Assembly: GCA_000955785.1 (NCBI GenBank)
Contig: JYOD01000076.1
Location: 1 to 49,265 of the forward strand
DNA: 49,265 nucleotides
Direction: 5' to 3'
DNA from: Burkholderiaceae bacterium 16
GTDB taxonomy: Bacteria > Pseudomonadota > Gammaproteobacteria > Burkholderiales > Burkholderiaceae
A program made the position numbers and the translations under genes. How positions within the stretch are numbered: the stretch's first letter is position 1; each line of letters begins with the position of its first letter. A model generated the notes under the pieces. That model had not been told where the DNA came from, made no database searches, and was given only the letters and a program-made list of their open reading frames with translations. Below, one piece after another: positions 34,409-44,100 of this stretch.

Positions 34409-35041
34409 TCAGTCGATCAGCCGATGTTCGACGGCATAGCGCGCCAGCTCGGCGTTGCTGCAAACGCCGATCTTCTTCAGGATGCGTGAGCGATAGGTGC
34501 TCACAGTCTTCACGCTCAGGAACATCTGCTGGCCGATATCGGTCAGGCGGATACCGCGCACGATCAGAAGCATGATCTCGTACTCGCGCGACGACAGTTG
34601 CTGGTGTGGCGCCACGTCGCTGACCCGGTCAAAGCCGTCGAGCAGGCAGCTCGCGACGGCGGGCGTCATGTAGCGCTTGCCCTTCTCCACTTTTCGGATC
34701 GAATCAACCAGCTCCATCGCGTCCATGTCCTTGGTGACATAGCCGGAGGCGCCCGCCTGGAACGCACGCAGTGCATACTGCTCGGCCGGGTACATGCTCA
34801 GCACGACCACCGGCATCGTGGGGCGCTCGGCGCGCAGCGAGGGCAGCATATCCAGGCCACTGCGTCCCGGCATGTTGACATCGAGGAGCGCCACGTCAAA
34901 GGGCTGCTCGCGCAGGCGGCCAAGGGCTTCGTTCGCATCGCTGGCTTCGGCCACGACATCGAATCCGTCCTGCTCGGCAAGCAAGCGTTTTAGGCCCTGG
35001 CGGAAGATCGTGTGGTCGTCGATCAGCAGCAGGCGAATCAT
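34409..35041 (-). CDS. NarL/FixJ-type response regulator
   Basis: The 210-residue regulator has an N-terminal receiver domain (MIRLLLIDDHTIFRQGLKR, phosphoacceptor D54 in ALLDVNMPGRSG, Lys in YVTKDMDA). The C-terminal LuxR-type helix-turn-helix is seen in LSSREYEIMLLIVRGIRL and VKTVSTYRSRILKKIGV. The ATG at 35041 has GGAGGA upstream, and ATGA overlaps the kinase stop, so the pair is coupled. Phosphorylated by the upstream kinase, it probably activates the catabolic operon starting at 34281; this is inferred from adjacency. Confidence 0.93.
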   Translation of the reverse strand: MIRLLLIDDHTIFRQGLKRLLAEQDGFDVVAEASDANEALGRLREQPFDVALLDVNMPGRSGLDMLPSLRAERPTMPVVVLSMYPAEQYALRAFQAGASGYVTKDMDAMELVDSIRKVEKGKRYMTPAVASCLLDGFDRVSDVAPHQQLSSREYEIMLLIVRGIRLTDIGQQMFLSVKTVSTYRSRILKKIGVCSNAELARYAVEHRLID

Positions 35042-36216
35042 GGCTGTCCTCCGTCGATGTGAGCGCCGGGATTGGCGCATTTGTTGGTGTCTTCGTTGAC
35101 GCCGGACGCGACCGGCACGCCGAGTCGCACACGCGCGCCGGAGCGGGGTCCGGTGTCGAGGACGAGTATGCCGTCGATCTCGCGTGTGCGTTCCTGCATT
35201 CCCAGCAGGCCGAGATGGCCATCGGCCGCCACACGATTGATGTCGAAGCCGAGGCCGTTGTCCGAGATCTCCAGCTCCAGGCGATCGGCTACCCAGTCAA
35301 GGCTCACGGTGACTTCGGTAGCTTTGGAATGCCTTGCGACGTTGGTGAGCGCTTCCTGGAAGATCCGGTAAATGCCGATCTCACGGTTGCGGTCCAACCC
35401 TCGCGCGGCGCCCGTGGCGCGAAAGCGGGTGGCGATACCGTAGCGCCGTTCGAACCGGCCGAGGTCGTGGCACAGCGTGTCGTGCAGGCCCAGATGGTCG
35501 AGGGCGCCCGGGCGGAGTCCTTCGGAAATTACGCGCATGGCTTCGATGGTCTCCTGCGTGAGCTGGAGGGTCTGGGCTGCGGTCAGCGCCAGCGAGGCGA
35601 GCGCCGGCGCCGCCGAGCCACCTTGCCGCGCCCGTGGCGCGCGACAGCGGTCCAACGCCTCGATGCCCCGCGACAGCCGCGACAGGTCAAATTTGATCGC
35701 CGTCAGCATGCCGCCGATCACGTCGTGCAGCTCGCGCGCCACGCGGTGGCGCTCGTTCTCGCGGACGTTGTTGGCGCTTGCGACCAGCTCCTGCAAGCGC
35801 TCGCTGGCCTCGACCAGCTCGGCGCGCTGCCGCTCGCGCTCGGTGATGTCGATGCCGAGGCCGACGATTGCGGGGCGGCCGTGGAAGATCACGCGCGTGC
35901 CATGAATCTCGAAGCAGCCCGGGTTGCGGGACGAGGTCCGGCGAATGACGAACAGCTTGGAAGCGCCAACGCCCCTGATCTGGCGCTCGTACTGGGCCAT
36001 CAGCGCACCGCGTTGCGAGGGGTTCGCCACGTCGCAAAGCCGGGCGCCGAGCAACTTCTCGCGCCTGAGACCGCACATGCGCGCGAAAGTTTCGTTGACA
36101 TAACGGAAGCGGCCGTCCTGCAGGATGTAGATGCCGGCGATGGACTGCTCGACGATGCCCTTGAAAGGGACCTCGTAGTCATCCAGGTCAACGTTCAGCT
36201 CGTCCAGCTCGGCCAT
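35038..36216 (-). CDS. PAS-domain histidine kinase of the NarX/DegS (HisKA_3) type
   Basis: The 392-residue protein is soluble, with no membrane segments. A PAS domain (about residues 15-130: IVEQSIAGIYILQDGRFRYV, ending GLGIDITERE) is followed by a HisKA_3 dimerisation domain with H164 in RHRVARELHDVIGG. The C-terminal HATPase has the N-box IFQEALTNVARHSKA and the G-box DNGLGFDINRV. An Arg/Ala/Gly-rich insert (about 189-205) sits in the dimerisation region. Lacking a transmembrane sensor, it must read a cytoplasmic signal through PAS, possibly a ligand such as an acyl-CoA or redox state. It is coupled to the response regulator by a 4-base overlap and divergent from a TetR gene. Confidence 0.92.
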   Translation of the reverse strand: MAELDELNVDLDDYEVPFKGIVEQSIAGIYILQDGRFRYVNETFARMCGLRREKLLGARLCDVANPSQRGALMAQYERQIRGVGASKLFVIRRTSSRNPGCFEIHGTRVIFHGRPAIVGLGIDITERERQRAELVEASERLQELVASANNVRENERHRVARELHDVIGGMLTAIKFDLSRLSRGIEALDRCRAPRARQGGSAAPALASLALTAAQTLQLTQETIEAMRVISEGLRPGALDHLGLHDTLCHDLGRFERRYGIATRFRATGAARGLDRNREIGIYRIFQEALTNVARHSKATEVTVSLDWVADRLELEISDNGLGFDINRVAADGHLGLLGMQERTREIDGILVLDTGPRSGARVRLGVPVASGVNEDTNKCANPGAHIDGGQP

Positions 36217-36243
36217 GGCAGCTACCCGCTATCTGAATGATGG

Positions 36244-36272
36244 TTGTCATGCTGGAGAATGACGAGCACAAT
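36244..36272 (+). promoter_or_regulatory. sigma-70-like promoter of the 36.3-kb TetR gene
   Basis: TTGTCA (36244-36249) and CACAAT (36267-36272) are 17 bases apart and lie 36 bases before the TetR ATG, in the divergent region with the histidine kinase gene. Confidence 0.5.
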
Positions 36273-36307
36273 GCAGAAAGTCAAGACAAAAACATGGGAT
36301 TTGACAG

Positions 36308-36874
36308 ATGGGCCACTCACAGGCGGACAAAGCGCAAAGCAGGAAGCGCATCCTGGAACAGGCCGCGGAGCAGATTCGGGATGGCGGACTCGAATCCGTT
36401 AGCGTCGGCAAGCTGATGCGTAGCGCCAACCTGACGCACGGCGGCTTCTATGGGCACTTCGAGTCCCGATCCGACCTGCTGCTGCACGCGCTCGAACGCG
36501 CGCTGGATGCCGGGAATGCCGCGTTCGATGCAAAAAACGGGAAGGCGTCGGTCGAGTACAGCGCAACGGTACGCAGCTACCTGAGCCGCAAGCACCGTGA
36601 CGCGCGCACGACCGGCTGCGCAATCGCCGCGCTGGCGGGCGACGTGGCGCGCGCCGACGAGTCGGCGCGCGAGGCGATGTCGGCCCACATCGAGCGGTTC
36701 ATCGGCCGGATGGATGCCGCGCTGGGCGGGGACGATCCGGACAAGGCCGTGTTCGCGGTCAGCGCCATGATCGGGGCTCTGGTGGTGTCTCGCGTGATGG
36801 CCGACGAAAAGCGCTCCGACGCAGTGCTGGCCGCGGCGAAGCGGGAGTTGCTCGCTTTGCAGCAAAAGGAATGA
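36308..36874 (+). CDS. TetR-family regulator, MGHS subgroup
   Basis: The 188-residue repressor begins MGHSQADKAQSRKRILEQA and has the recognition helix region ANLTHGGFYGHFESRSDLL. The C-terminal domain shares RSYLSRKHRDARTTGCAIAA and the late MIGALVVSRVM segment with the other MGHS regulators here. It is divergent from the histidine kinase gene and convergent with an unrecognised gene. It may repress its own gene and possibly the kinase-regulator pair. The ribosome site is weak, but the shared N-terminus fixes the start at 36308. Confidence 0.87.
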   Translation: MGHSQADKAQSRKRILEQAAEQIRDGGLESVSVGKLMRSANLTHGGFYGHFESRSDLLLHALERALDAGNAAFDAKNGKASVEYSATVRSYLSRKHRDARTTGCAIAALAGDVARADESAREAMSAHIERFIGRMDAALGGDDPDKAVFAVSAMIGALVVSRVMADEKRSDAVLAAAKRELLALQQKE

Positions 36875-36916
36875 GCCACGCCGCCGCGATCAGGACGGCC
36901 CATGGGTTACTACGGG

Positions 36917-37561
36917 CTACTTGAGCGCCTGGCCATGGGGGCGCTCATAGACGGTGGTTAGCGTAGCGACCCTGGCTCCTGCCTCGAATACTTCGAGGTC
37001 GCACTGGCACAAGGTGCCAAGCTGTTGATTCCGCACGGGCGAAACCGTTAAGGCTTCCCGCACCCGTGCACTCTGCCCAAAGTCCAGGAAATAGCGGATG
37101 GTGAGCCATACTGGACTTGTTGCCGCTTCTCCCTGAGAGTACTTGTCGCATAGCCGGGCCACCGCGAGGCACTGTGCAATGTCGTCGTCATGCCATGTCG
37201 TCACTGGCAGCATTCCGCTACGCCATGGCATGTAGCTGTTTGACGGTAGCTCTCCATCCAGGACAACATGCGCGCGACCTACGATAGCCCCCGCCTGCCT
37301 GAGTTCGGCCAACCATCGCTGCTGCCGACCGTCCCCGTGCTTCAGACGTGCGCCGACGTCGCATCTGCCCTCATACAATGGCCTGCCAACGTGGGCCGTC
37401 AGTATGACCGGGCTGAGTGCACCGCACGTCGACTCCATCACAACACTTAGCAACAGCTCCGCCATACCCGGCTGCGCAAGGGTTGCGCGTGGCGCCTGCC
37501 CTTGTTGTGCGATTCGCAATGTTTCCCTAGAAGCTAGTGGATCGGACGACGTGGAATCCAT
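36917..37561 (-). CDS. Unrecognised 214-residue protein, possibly hot-dog fold
   Basis: The ATG at 37561 follows an excellent ribosome site (AGGAGGGAGAA), so translation is likely. The protein has no signal peptide or membrane helix. The middle and C-terminal parts (GRPLYEGRCDVGARLKH and LGTLCQCDLEVFEAGARVAT followed by TTVYERP) alternate hydrophobic residues as in long beta strands. Together with one central helix this recalls hot-dog thioesterase or dehydratase folds, but I see no catalytic motif. It is convergent with the TetR gene and monocistronic. Function unknown. Confidence 0.65.
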   Translation of the reverse strand: MDSTSSDPLASRETLRIAQQGQAPRATLAQPGMAELLLSVVMESTCGALSPVILTAHVGRPLYEGRCDVGARLKHGDGRQQRWLAELRQAGAIVGRAHVVLDGELPSNSYMPWRSGMLPVTTWHDDDIAQCLAVARLCDKYSQGEAATSPVWLTIRYFLDFGQSARVREALTVSPVRNQQLGTLCQCDLEVFEAGARVATLTTVYERPHGQALK

Positions 37562-38072
37562 TTCTCCCTCCTGCCCTGTTGCAGGCGCCGCCAAGGCGCT
37601 TACTGGTCTCGACTATAGCGAGGAGTTATCTAGAAGAGCGATATTGGGGAAAATAGGGAAAAATCTGACACGGATTCGTCGTTAGCGCGTATTCGACAAC
37701 CAAGCGGGCATGAGGAAGGGCAAGCAGCGCTGGGAGGCAATTGCCTGACTCGACCGTGTAGGATTGACTGCGCCTTGGGCGCGATGCGCCCCCGGGAACG
37801 ATGGACAGTTTCGGCCGGACACCTCCCGAACGCCGCGAAGAAAGCGAAGACCGTTGTACTTTGAAAGCTGCCAGTCCCAAAGTATCGATGAAAGCGGGAC
37901 GGACTATCTATAATGGGTCGGTTGCGGCCAATGCGGCCACTCGGTTCAACGGTGGATCCCGCAGCGTTGTCTTGCCGCACCCTGTTTGCAACTCGGTTGC
38001 GTCAGGCTAGCGCCCCCGCCCTACCGCACCCCCCTAAAAGCCGCCCACCCCGCACAAACCGCACGCTCGGCC
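37562..38072. other. Intergenic stretch leading to the IS scar
   Basis: About 510 bases contain the upstream region of the 37561 gene and then sequence without a recognisable gene. AT-rich DNA around 37640-37680 may hold a promoter, but no clear -35/-10 pair was found. The last ~100 bases before 38073 probably belong to the same decayed IS element as the terminus that follows. Confidence 0.4.
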
Positions 38073-38121
38073 TGACATTTCAAAGTAGCCAGCACCCCGA
38101 CATTTCAGAAACGCCTAGACA
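38073..38121 (+). mobile_element. Second IS terminus, homologous to 1400-1448
   Basis: This 49-base segment matches the end of the ISNCY-type element at 1400-1448 in 42 positions without gaps and in the same orientation. No transposase frame survives upstream, so it is a footprint of a related, mostly deleted element. Within about 60 bases, coding sequence for the middle of a membrane antiporter begins abruptly. Confidence 0.65.
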
Positions 38122-38181
38122 ACATCTTGTAGAGGCTAATGTCGTACTTGAGATGAATTCAAATGTCGTGCCCCAAGGCGT

Positions 38182-39030
38182 GTCAATGCGATTGCCGTGG
38201 GCGTGTCGATGGCCGTGACCGCGCTACCTGTACTCGGCGCCATCCTGCGCGAAATGCAACTGAGCGATACCACCGCCGGCCGGCTGGCCGTGGCCTGCGC
38301 CGCGGTCAGCGATGCCGCGATCTGGATCGTGCTGTCGTGCATTCTCGCCAGTACCGGCCACGCCGCCCAAAACCCGCTGCGGCTCGTGCTCATAGGGTCG
38401 GCATATGTCGCCGTCATGTTCCTGATCGTCCGGCCCCTGCTGGCGGCATGGCTGCCCCACATGCGCGGCGCCGATGCCCGGCTGGCGACGGTGGTGGTAC
38501 TGATCTCGGCGTCGGCGTACGCGTCGGAACTGATCGGTCTGCACTACATCCTGAGTGGCTTCCTGGCTGGCGTGGCGCCGCCGCGCGGCGCGGCGGCCGA
38601 CATCGGCAGGCAGCTCGAACCGACCACGGTGGTAGTGCTGATGCCGTTCTTCTTCCTGATGACGGGCCTGCGCACGGACCTGAGCACGGCCGGCGCCGAC
38701 GCGCCGGTGGTGTTTGCCGTCGCCACGGAGGTGGCCGTGGCTGGCAAGATGGCCGGCACCGCACTGCCCGCGCACATGGCCGGCCTGGGGCGGCGCGAAG
38801 CCCGGACGCTGGGCGCACTTGCGCAGACCAAGGGGCTGATGGAAGTGGTGGTGCTGGCGATCCTGCTGGAAAACAGGCTGATTGGCGCGGCAGCGTTCTC
38901 CGGTCTCCTGCTGATGGCGCTGGCCGCCACCGTCGTGGCGAAGCCGCTGACGCTGGCCGCGCTGCGGTTACGCGCTGAAGGATTGCCGCGCGTCACGCGA
39001 ACGGCATCGGGTATCGCCCTGCGCCTTTAG
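38182..39030 (+). pseudogene. CPA2-type cation:proton antiporter lacking its N-terminal half
   Basis: The open frame encodes a hydrophobic protein starting in the middle of a CPA2 (KefB/NapA-type) domain: VSMAVTALPVLGAILREMQL, VAVACAAVSDAAIWIVL after RLA, then FFFLMTGLRTDLS and LGALAQTKGLMEVVVLAILL. These are the central and C-terminal transmembrane segments; roughly the first 120 residues, with the first helices, are missing. The loss coincides with the IS footprint at 38073-38121. A GTG at 38197 could initiate a 277-residue product, but it would lack half the ion path. The C-terminal regulatory domains of Kef proteins are also absent. Confidence 0.75.
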
Positions 39031-39090
39031 TCCTGCGCCTTCAGAATATCCGTTAGAGTACGTGTATTGCTGCCTTGACCCGCAACGCCA

Positions 39091-39675
39091 ATGGGACACT
39101 CACAAGCCTCGAAGCAGGCCACGCACGCGCGCATCGTCACGATTGCCGCGCAGCGCCTGCGCATGCACGGTCTGCGCGGCATTGGCGTGGCGGACATCAT
39201 GGAGGAAGCCGGGCTGACCGTGGGCGGTTTCTACAAGCACTTCGCCACGCGCGAGGCGTTCGTGCGCGAGGCGATGGCCGAGGCGTTTCTCGACACCGAC
39301 CATTGGACGCGACGCGCCCGCGCCGACTTGCGGCAGGCCATCCGCGTCTACCTGAGCGAGTCGCATCGCGATGCGCCGGCAACGAGTTGCGGCATCGCGG
39401 CGTTTCTCAACGAGGCGGGCACAAGCGGCAGCGAGGCCCGCGCGCTCTACACCGAGCGGCTACGACGCCTGCTCGCGCTGATCGCCTCGGGGCTGCCGCC
39501 CGACGCTGGCGACCGGGACGCCCGGGCGATGCTGATCTACAGCGCCTGCGTCGGTGCCCTGACGATGTCGCGTGCGGTGTCGGACCCGAAGTTGTCGCGC
39601 GAACTGCTCAACACGGTGGCCGCTCAGCTCATGGCGCTGGTCGCACCGCGCGACACCGCGCCTCCCGACGCCTGA
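39091..39675 (+). CDS. TetR-family regulator, MGHS subgroup, next to the RND operon
   Basis: The 194-residue protein begins MGHSQASKQATHARIVTIAA and has the helix-turn-helix region IMEEAGLTVGGFYKHFATRE. The sensing domain contains YLSESHRDAPATSCGIAAFL and ALTMSRAVSDPKLSRELLN, closely echoing the other three MGHS regulators. It lies downstream of, and convergent with, the outer-membrane efflux gene, 35 bases from its stop. It may therefore regulate the efflux operon from a distance or only its own gene. The start is chosen by the shared N-terminus. Confidence 0.87.
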   Translation: MGHSQASKQATHARIVTIAAQRLRMHGLRGIGVADIMEEAGLTVGGFYKHFATREAFVREAMAEAFLDTDHWTRRARADLRQAIRVYLSESHRDAPATSCGIAAFLNEAGTSGSEARALYTERLRRLLALIASGLPPDAGDRDARAMLIYSACVGALTMSRAVSDPKLSRELLNTVAAQLMALVAPRDTAPPDA

Positions 39676-39710
39676 GGCCGCTCCCCGCCCCGTTTCCCCC
39701 GACCTTTTCG

Positions 39711-41120
39711 TTATTGCGCCTGCCATCCGCCGCCGGCCGCGGCGAAGATCCGTACCAGCGACTTGCGCAGGTTCGCATCCGATGCGGCCTGGCGTGACTC
39801 GGCATCGAGCAGGTCGCGCTCCGCCACCAGGACATCGAGCAGGCCAACGTAGCCTTGGCGGAACTGCTTCTGCGCCAGCTCGGCGGCCTTGCGGTTCTGC
39901 GCCACGCCGGCGGTCAGCGAAGCATTGCGCGCATTCTCGTTGATGTAGCCGGATAACGCGTTCTCCATGTCCTCCAGCGCATCGAGCACGGTCTGCTGAT
40001 AGGTCAGGTATGCCTGGGTCTGTCGTTGATCGGCCGCGTCGATCTGCGAGCGGATACGACCGAAATTGAGCACCGGCTGGATCAGCCCGGCCCCGATGCC
40101 CCATGGCGTGGACGAGAACGGCGTGGCATTCTGCGCGCCGAAGAAGGCCGTCAGCGAGATATTGGGGAACAGCTCCGCCACGGCAGCCTTGCGCGCGGCG
40201 ATGCTGGCCGCGAACTGCCGCTCGGCCGCGCGTACGTCGGGCCGCTCCCTCAGCACCGTTGCCGGTGCGGACACCACGATGTCCTGGTCGATCGGCTGCC
40301 ATGCATGGGCATCGGACAGCGACGGGGCCAGCGACGAAGCCAGCGTACCGGGCGTGCGGCCAAGCAGGTTCGACAGCCGGTTCATTGCGCCGTCGTACCC
40401 GGTGCGCAATGCTGGTAGCAGCGACTCGGTGGCCGATACCTGCGCGGCGGCACGCTGCACGTCGAAGTTGCTGGCCAACGCGCCACGCATCTGCGCCTGG
40501 ATCAGCTGCAGTGTGCGGCGCTGGCTGTCCAGGTTCCGTTGCGTGATGTCGATCTGTTGCGCATAGTCGCGCAGATCGAAGTACGTGCGTGCCACTTCGG
40601 CCAGCAGCGCCACGCGTACCGCCTGCTGGCTGGCATCGGCCGATTGCAGGATTGCCGTTGCCTGCGCGGTGCGCGCCTGGTTGCGCCCAAACAGGTCGAC
40701 CTCCCACGCGGCTGAGATGGCAACCTGGTTGATCGTGACGGGATGGTCGTTGGTCAAGAAGCCACGGTTGCTGCGTTCGCTGCTGGCCGTCGCATTGACC
40801 TGGGGCGCCAATGCTGACTGCGCCAGCAGGCGCCCCGCGCGCGCCTCCTCCACCCTCGCCTTGGCAATCGCCAGCGACTTGTTGTTGGCCAGCGCCTCGG
40901 CGACCAGCCTGTCGAGCGCGGGATCGCGGAACCGCGCCCACCAGGTCTGGTCCACGCTGGCGCCGGCATCGCCGGCCAGATAGCCGCCGCCCTGCCCGTC
41001 CGCCAGCTTCGCCCATTGCGGCGCGGCATCGATGCCCGACGATTGCGGCCCCACGGGCGCGGTGCATGCCGCCACCAGCGCCACCGCGGCCAGCGCGATG
41101 ATTCGCTCAAGCTTCAACAT
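39711..41120 (-). CDS. NodT/OprM-type outer-membrane efflux lipoprotein
   Basis: The 469-residue protein has a lipoprotein signal with lipobox VAAC (C19) and the TolC-like duplicated layout: WWARFRDPALDRLVAEALAN, AAWEVDLFGRNQARTAQA, LRERPDVRAAERQFAASIA and the C-terminal half with QAYLTYQQTVLDALEDMENA. It forms the outer-membrane channel of an RND pump. Its ATG at 41120 lies inside the RND gene, overlapping its end by 14 bases, with AAGG nine bases upstream, so translation is coupled. It is the last gene of the hydrolase-MFP-RND-OMF operon. Confidence 0.93.
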   Translation of the reverse strand: MLKLERIIALAAVALVAACTAPVGPQSSGIDAAPQWAKLADGQGGGYLAGDAGASVDQTWWARFRDPALDRLVAEALANNKSLAIAKARVEEARAGRLLAQSALAPQVNATASSERSNRGFLTNDHPVTINQVAISAAWEVDLFGRNQARTAQATAILQSADASQQAVRVALLAEVARTYFDLRDYAQQIDITQRNLDSQRRTLQLIQAQMRGALASNFDVQRAAAQVSATESLLPALRTGYDGAMNRLSNLLGRTPGTLASSLAPSLSDAHAWQPIDQDIVVSAPATVLRERPDVRAAERQFAASIAARKAAVAELFPNISLTAFFGAQNATPFSSTPWGIGAGLIQPVLNFGRIRSQIDAADQRQTQAYLTYQQTVLDALEDMENALSGYINENARNASLTAGVAQNRKAAELAQKQFRQGYVGLLDVLVAERDLLDAESRQAASDANLRKSLVRIFAAAGGGWQAQ

Positions 41121-44100
41121 GGTGATGTACCTTCTCGGTCTTGGTGATGCGCTTCTCCAATGCACGCGCCATCACATAGAAAATCGGTGTCAGGAACAGG
41201 CCGAAGAACGTCACGCCGATCATCCCGAAGAACACCGCCACGCCCATCGCGTGCCGCATCTCCGCGCCGGCACCATGCGACAGCACCAGCGGCAGCACGC
41301 CCATGATGAATGCGATGGACGTCATCAGGATCGGCCGCAGCCGCAGGTGCGCGGCCTCTATCGCCGCGGCGAACGTCGACTTGCCGTGGATCTCCAGTTC
41401 GCGTGCAAACTCGCCGATCAGGATGGCGTTCTTGCACGCGAGTCCAATCAGCACGAAGAAGCCGATCTGCGTGAACAGGTTGTTGTCGCCCTTGGTCAGC
41501 CACACGCCCGTGATGGCCGAGAACAGGCACATCGGCACGATCATGATGATCGCCAGCGGCAGGAATACGCTCTCGTACTGGGCCGTCAGCACCAGGAACA
41601 CCAGCAGGATGCAGATCGGGAACACGATCAGTGCGGTATTGCCGGCCAGGATCTGCTGGTAGGCGAGTTCGGTCCATTCGAACGTCATCTCGCCGCTCAG
41701 CGTCTCGTCCAGGATCCGGGTGATGGCCGCCTGGGCCTGTCCCGTGGAGTACCCCGGTGCGGGACCGCCGTTGATGTCCGCCGAGCGATAGCCGTTGTAG
41801 CGCGACGCGCTCTCCGGCCCGCTCGTATCGCTGATCCTGACCACCGCGCCCAGCGGCACCATCTCGCCTTCGTGGTTGCGTACCTTCAGCTTCAGGATGT
41901 CGTCCCGCGACGAGCGGAAGTCCTTGTCGCCCTGCGCGATCACCTGGTACGTGCGCCCGAACTTGTTGAAGTCGTTGACATAGAGCGACCCCAGGTAGAT
42001 CTGCATGGTCTTGAAGATGTCGTCTACGTCGATGCCCAGCTGCGACGCCCTGGTGCGATCCACATCGGCAAACAGCTGCGGCGTGGTCACGTTGTAGGTG
42101 CTGTACACCCTGGCCAGTTCAGGCGCCTTGTGCGCTTTGTCTAGCACGGCGCTGACGGTCTTGCTCAGTTCCACGTAGCCCGCGTCGCCCCGGTCCTCGA
42201 TCTGGAGCTTGAAGCCGCCGGTATTGCCGAGCCCCTGCACGGGGGGCGGCGGAAACGCTGCAATGAACGCATCCTTGATACCCGCGAACTTCTGCTGCAG
42301 GCTGCCCGCCATCGCGGGTCCCGATGTGCCGACCTCGCGCATTTCCTCGAAAGTCTTTTCGCCCAGGAACACCGTTGCCGCCGACGAGCTGTTGATGAAG
42401 CCGTTCAACGACAGCCCAGGGAACTGTACCGCGTTGCGGAAGGCGGGTTCCTTTGCGGCGATCTCGGTCATCTGTCGCACGACCGATTCGGTGCGGTCCA
42501 GCGTGGCGCCATCGGGCAGCTGGATCAGGTTCACCAGATACCCCTTGTCCTGGATCGGCACGAAGCCGCCGGGCACCTTGCTGAACCCGAGCACCGTTGC
42601 ACCCAGCAGGACCACGTAGATCAGGATCGATCCGCGCTTGCGGTGCAGCGCGCGCTTCACGCCGCCGCTATAGGCGTCGGAACTTCGCTGGAAGAACCGG
42701 TTGAAGCGCGTGAAGAAGCCGCCCAGCAGCCAGTCCATTGCGCGGGTCAACTGGTCTTTCGGCGCATCGTGGCCGCGCAACAGCAGCGCCGCCAGCGCCG
42801 GCGACAGCGTCAGCGAGTTGAACGCGGAGATGACCGTGGAGAACGCGATGGTCAGGGCGAACTGCCGATAGAACTGCCCGGTCAGCCCGCTGATGAACGC
42901 AATCGGCACGAAAACGGCGCACAGCACCAGCGCGATGGCGATGATCGGCCCGGTCACTTCCTTCATGGCCTTGATCGTGGCTTCACGTGGCGCCAGGCCG
43001 CTGGCGATGTTGCGCTCCACGTTCTCCACCACGACGATGGCGTCGTCCACGACGATACCGATCGCCAGTACCAGCCCGAACAATGACAGCGCGTTGATCG
43101 AAAAGCCGAACACATGCATCACCGCGAACGTGCCGACAACCGAGACCGGCACGGCCAGCAACGGGATGATGGCGGCGCGCCAGGTCTGCAGGAACAGGAT
43201 CACGACCAGCACCACCAGCACGATGGCTTCGAGCAGCGTGTGGGTAACGGCCTTGATGGAATCGCGCACGAATGTGGTCGGATCGTAGGCGATGCGGTAC
43301 TCGAGCCCCTTCGGAAACCGCTTGCTCAACACCTCCATCTTGGCCCGCACGTTGTTCGATATCTCGATGGCGTTCGCGCCAGGCGACTGGAAGATCACCA
43401 GCGCCAGGGCCTGCTTGTTATCGAGCTGGGCGCGCAGCGCATAATCGCTGGCCCCCATCTCAATCCGCGCCACGTCCTTCAGGTAGGTCACCACGCCGCC
43501 ATCGCGCTTGACGATGATGTTCTCGAACTGGTCGACATCGGCCAGTCGCCCCTGCACGTTCACGGGCAACTGGATCTCGACGTTGTCCTTGTACGGCGCC
43601 CCGCCGATCACGCCTGCGGCCACTTGGATGTTCTGCTTGCGGATGGCGGCCACCACCTCCTCGGGATTCATGTGCCGCTCGGCCACCTTCTGCGGATTGA
43701 GCCAGACACGCATCGCGTAGTTGCCCGAGCCGAACAGGTTTATCTGGCCGATACCGCTGATCTTCGCCAGTTCGTCCTTCACGTTCAGGCGCGCGTAGTT
43801 GCGCAGGTACAGGTTGTCGTACTGGTCGTTCGGCGAGACCAGGTGAACGACCATGGTCAGGTTCGGCGAGCTCTTGATCGTGCTGACGCCGAGCTGGCGC
43901 GTCACGTCCGGTAGCCGGGGCAATGCCTCGTTCACGCGGTTCTGCACCAGTTGCGTGGCCAGGTCCGGGTCGGTGCCGAGCTTGAACGTCACCGTCAGCG
44001 TCATCACCCCGTCGCTGGCCGCCTGCGACGACATGTAGAGCATGTTCTCCACGCCGTTGATCTGTTCCTCGAGCGGCGTGGCGACGGTCTCGGCAATCAC

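Noticed and set aside
1..38121. Composite transposon bounded by the two IS ends
   Set aside because: Only one end type is seen at each site, the second copy has no transposase, and no target duplications could be found.
39460..41067. Long minus-strand frame (535 codons) overlapping the outer-membrane efflux gene
   Set aside because: It is in a different frame from the clear lipoprotein channel and is Arg/Gly-rich nonsense with no motifs.
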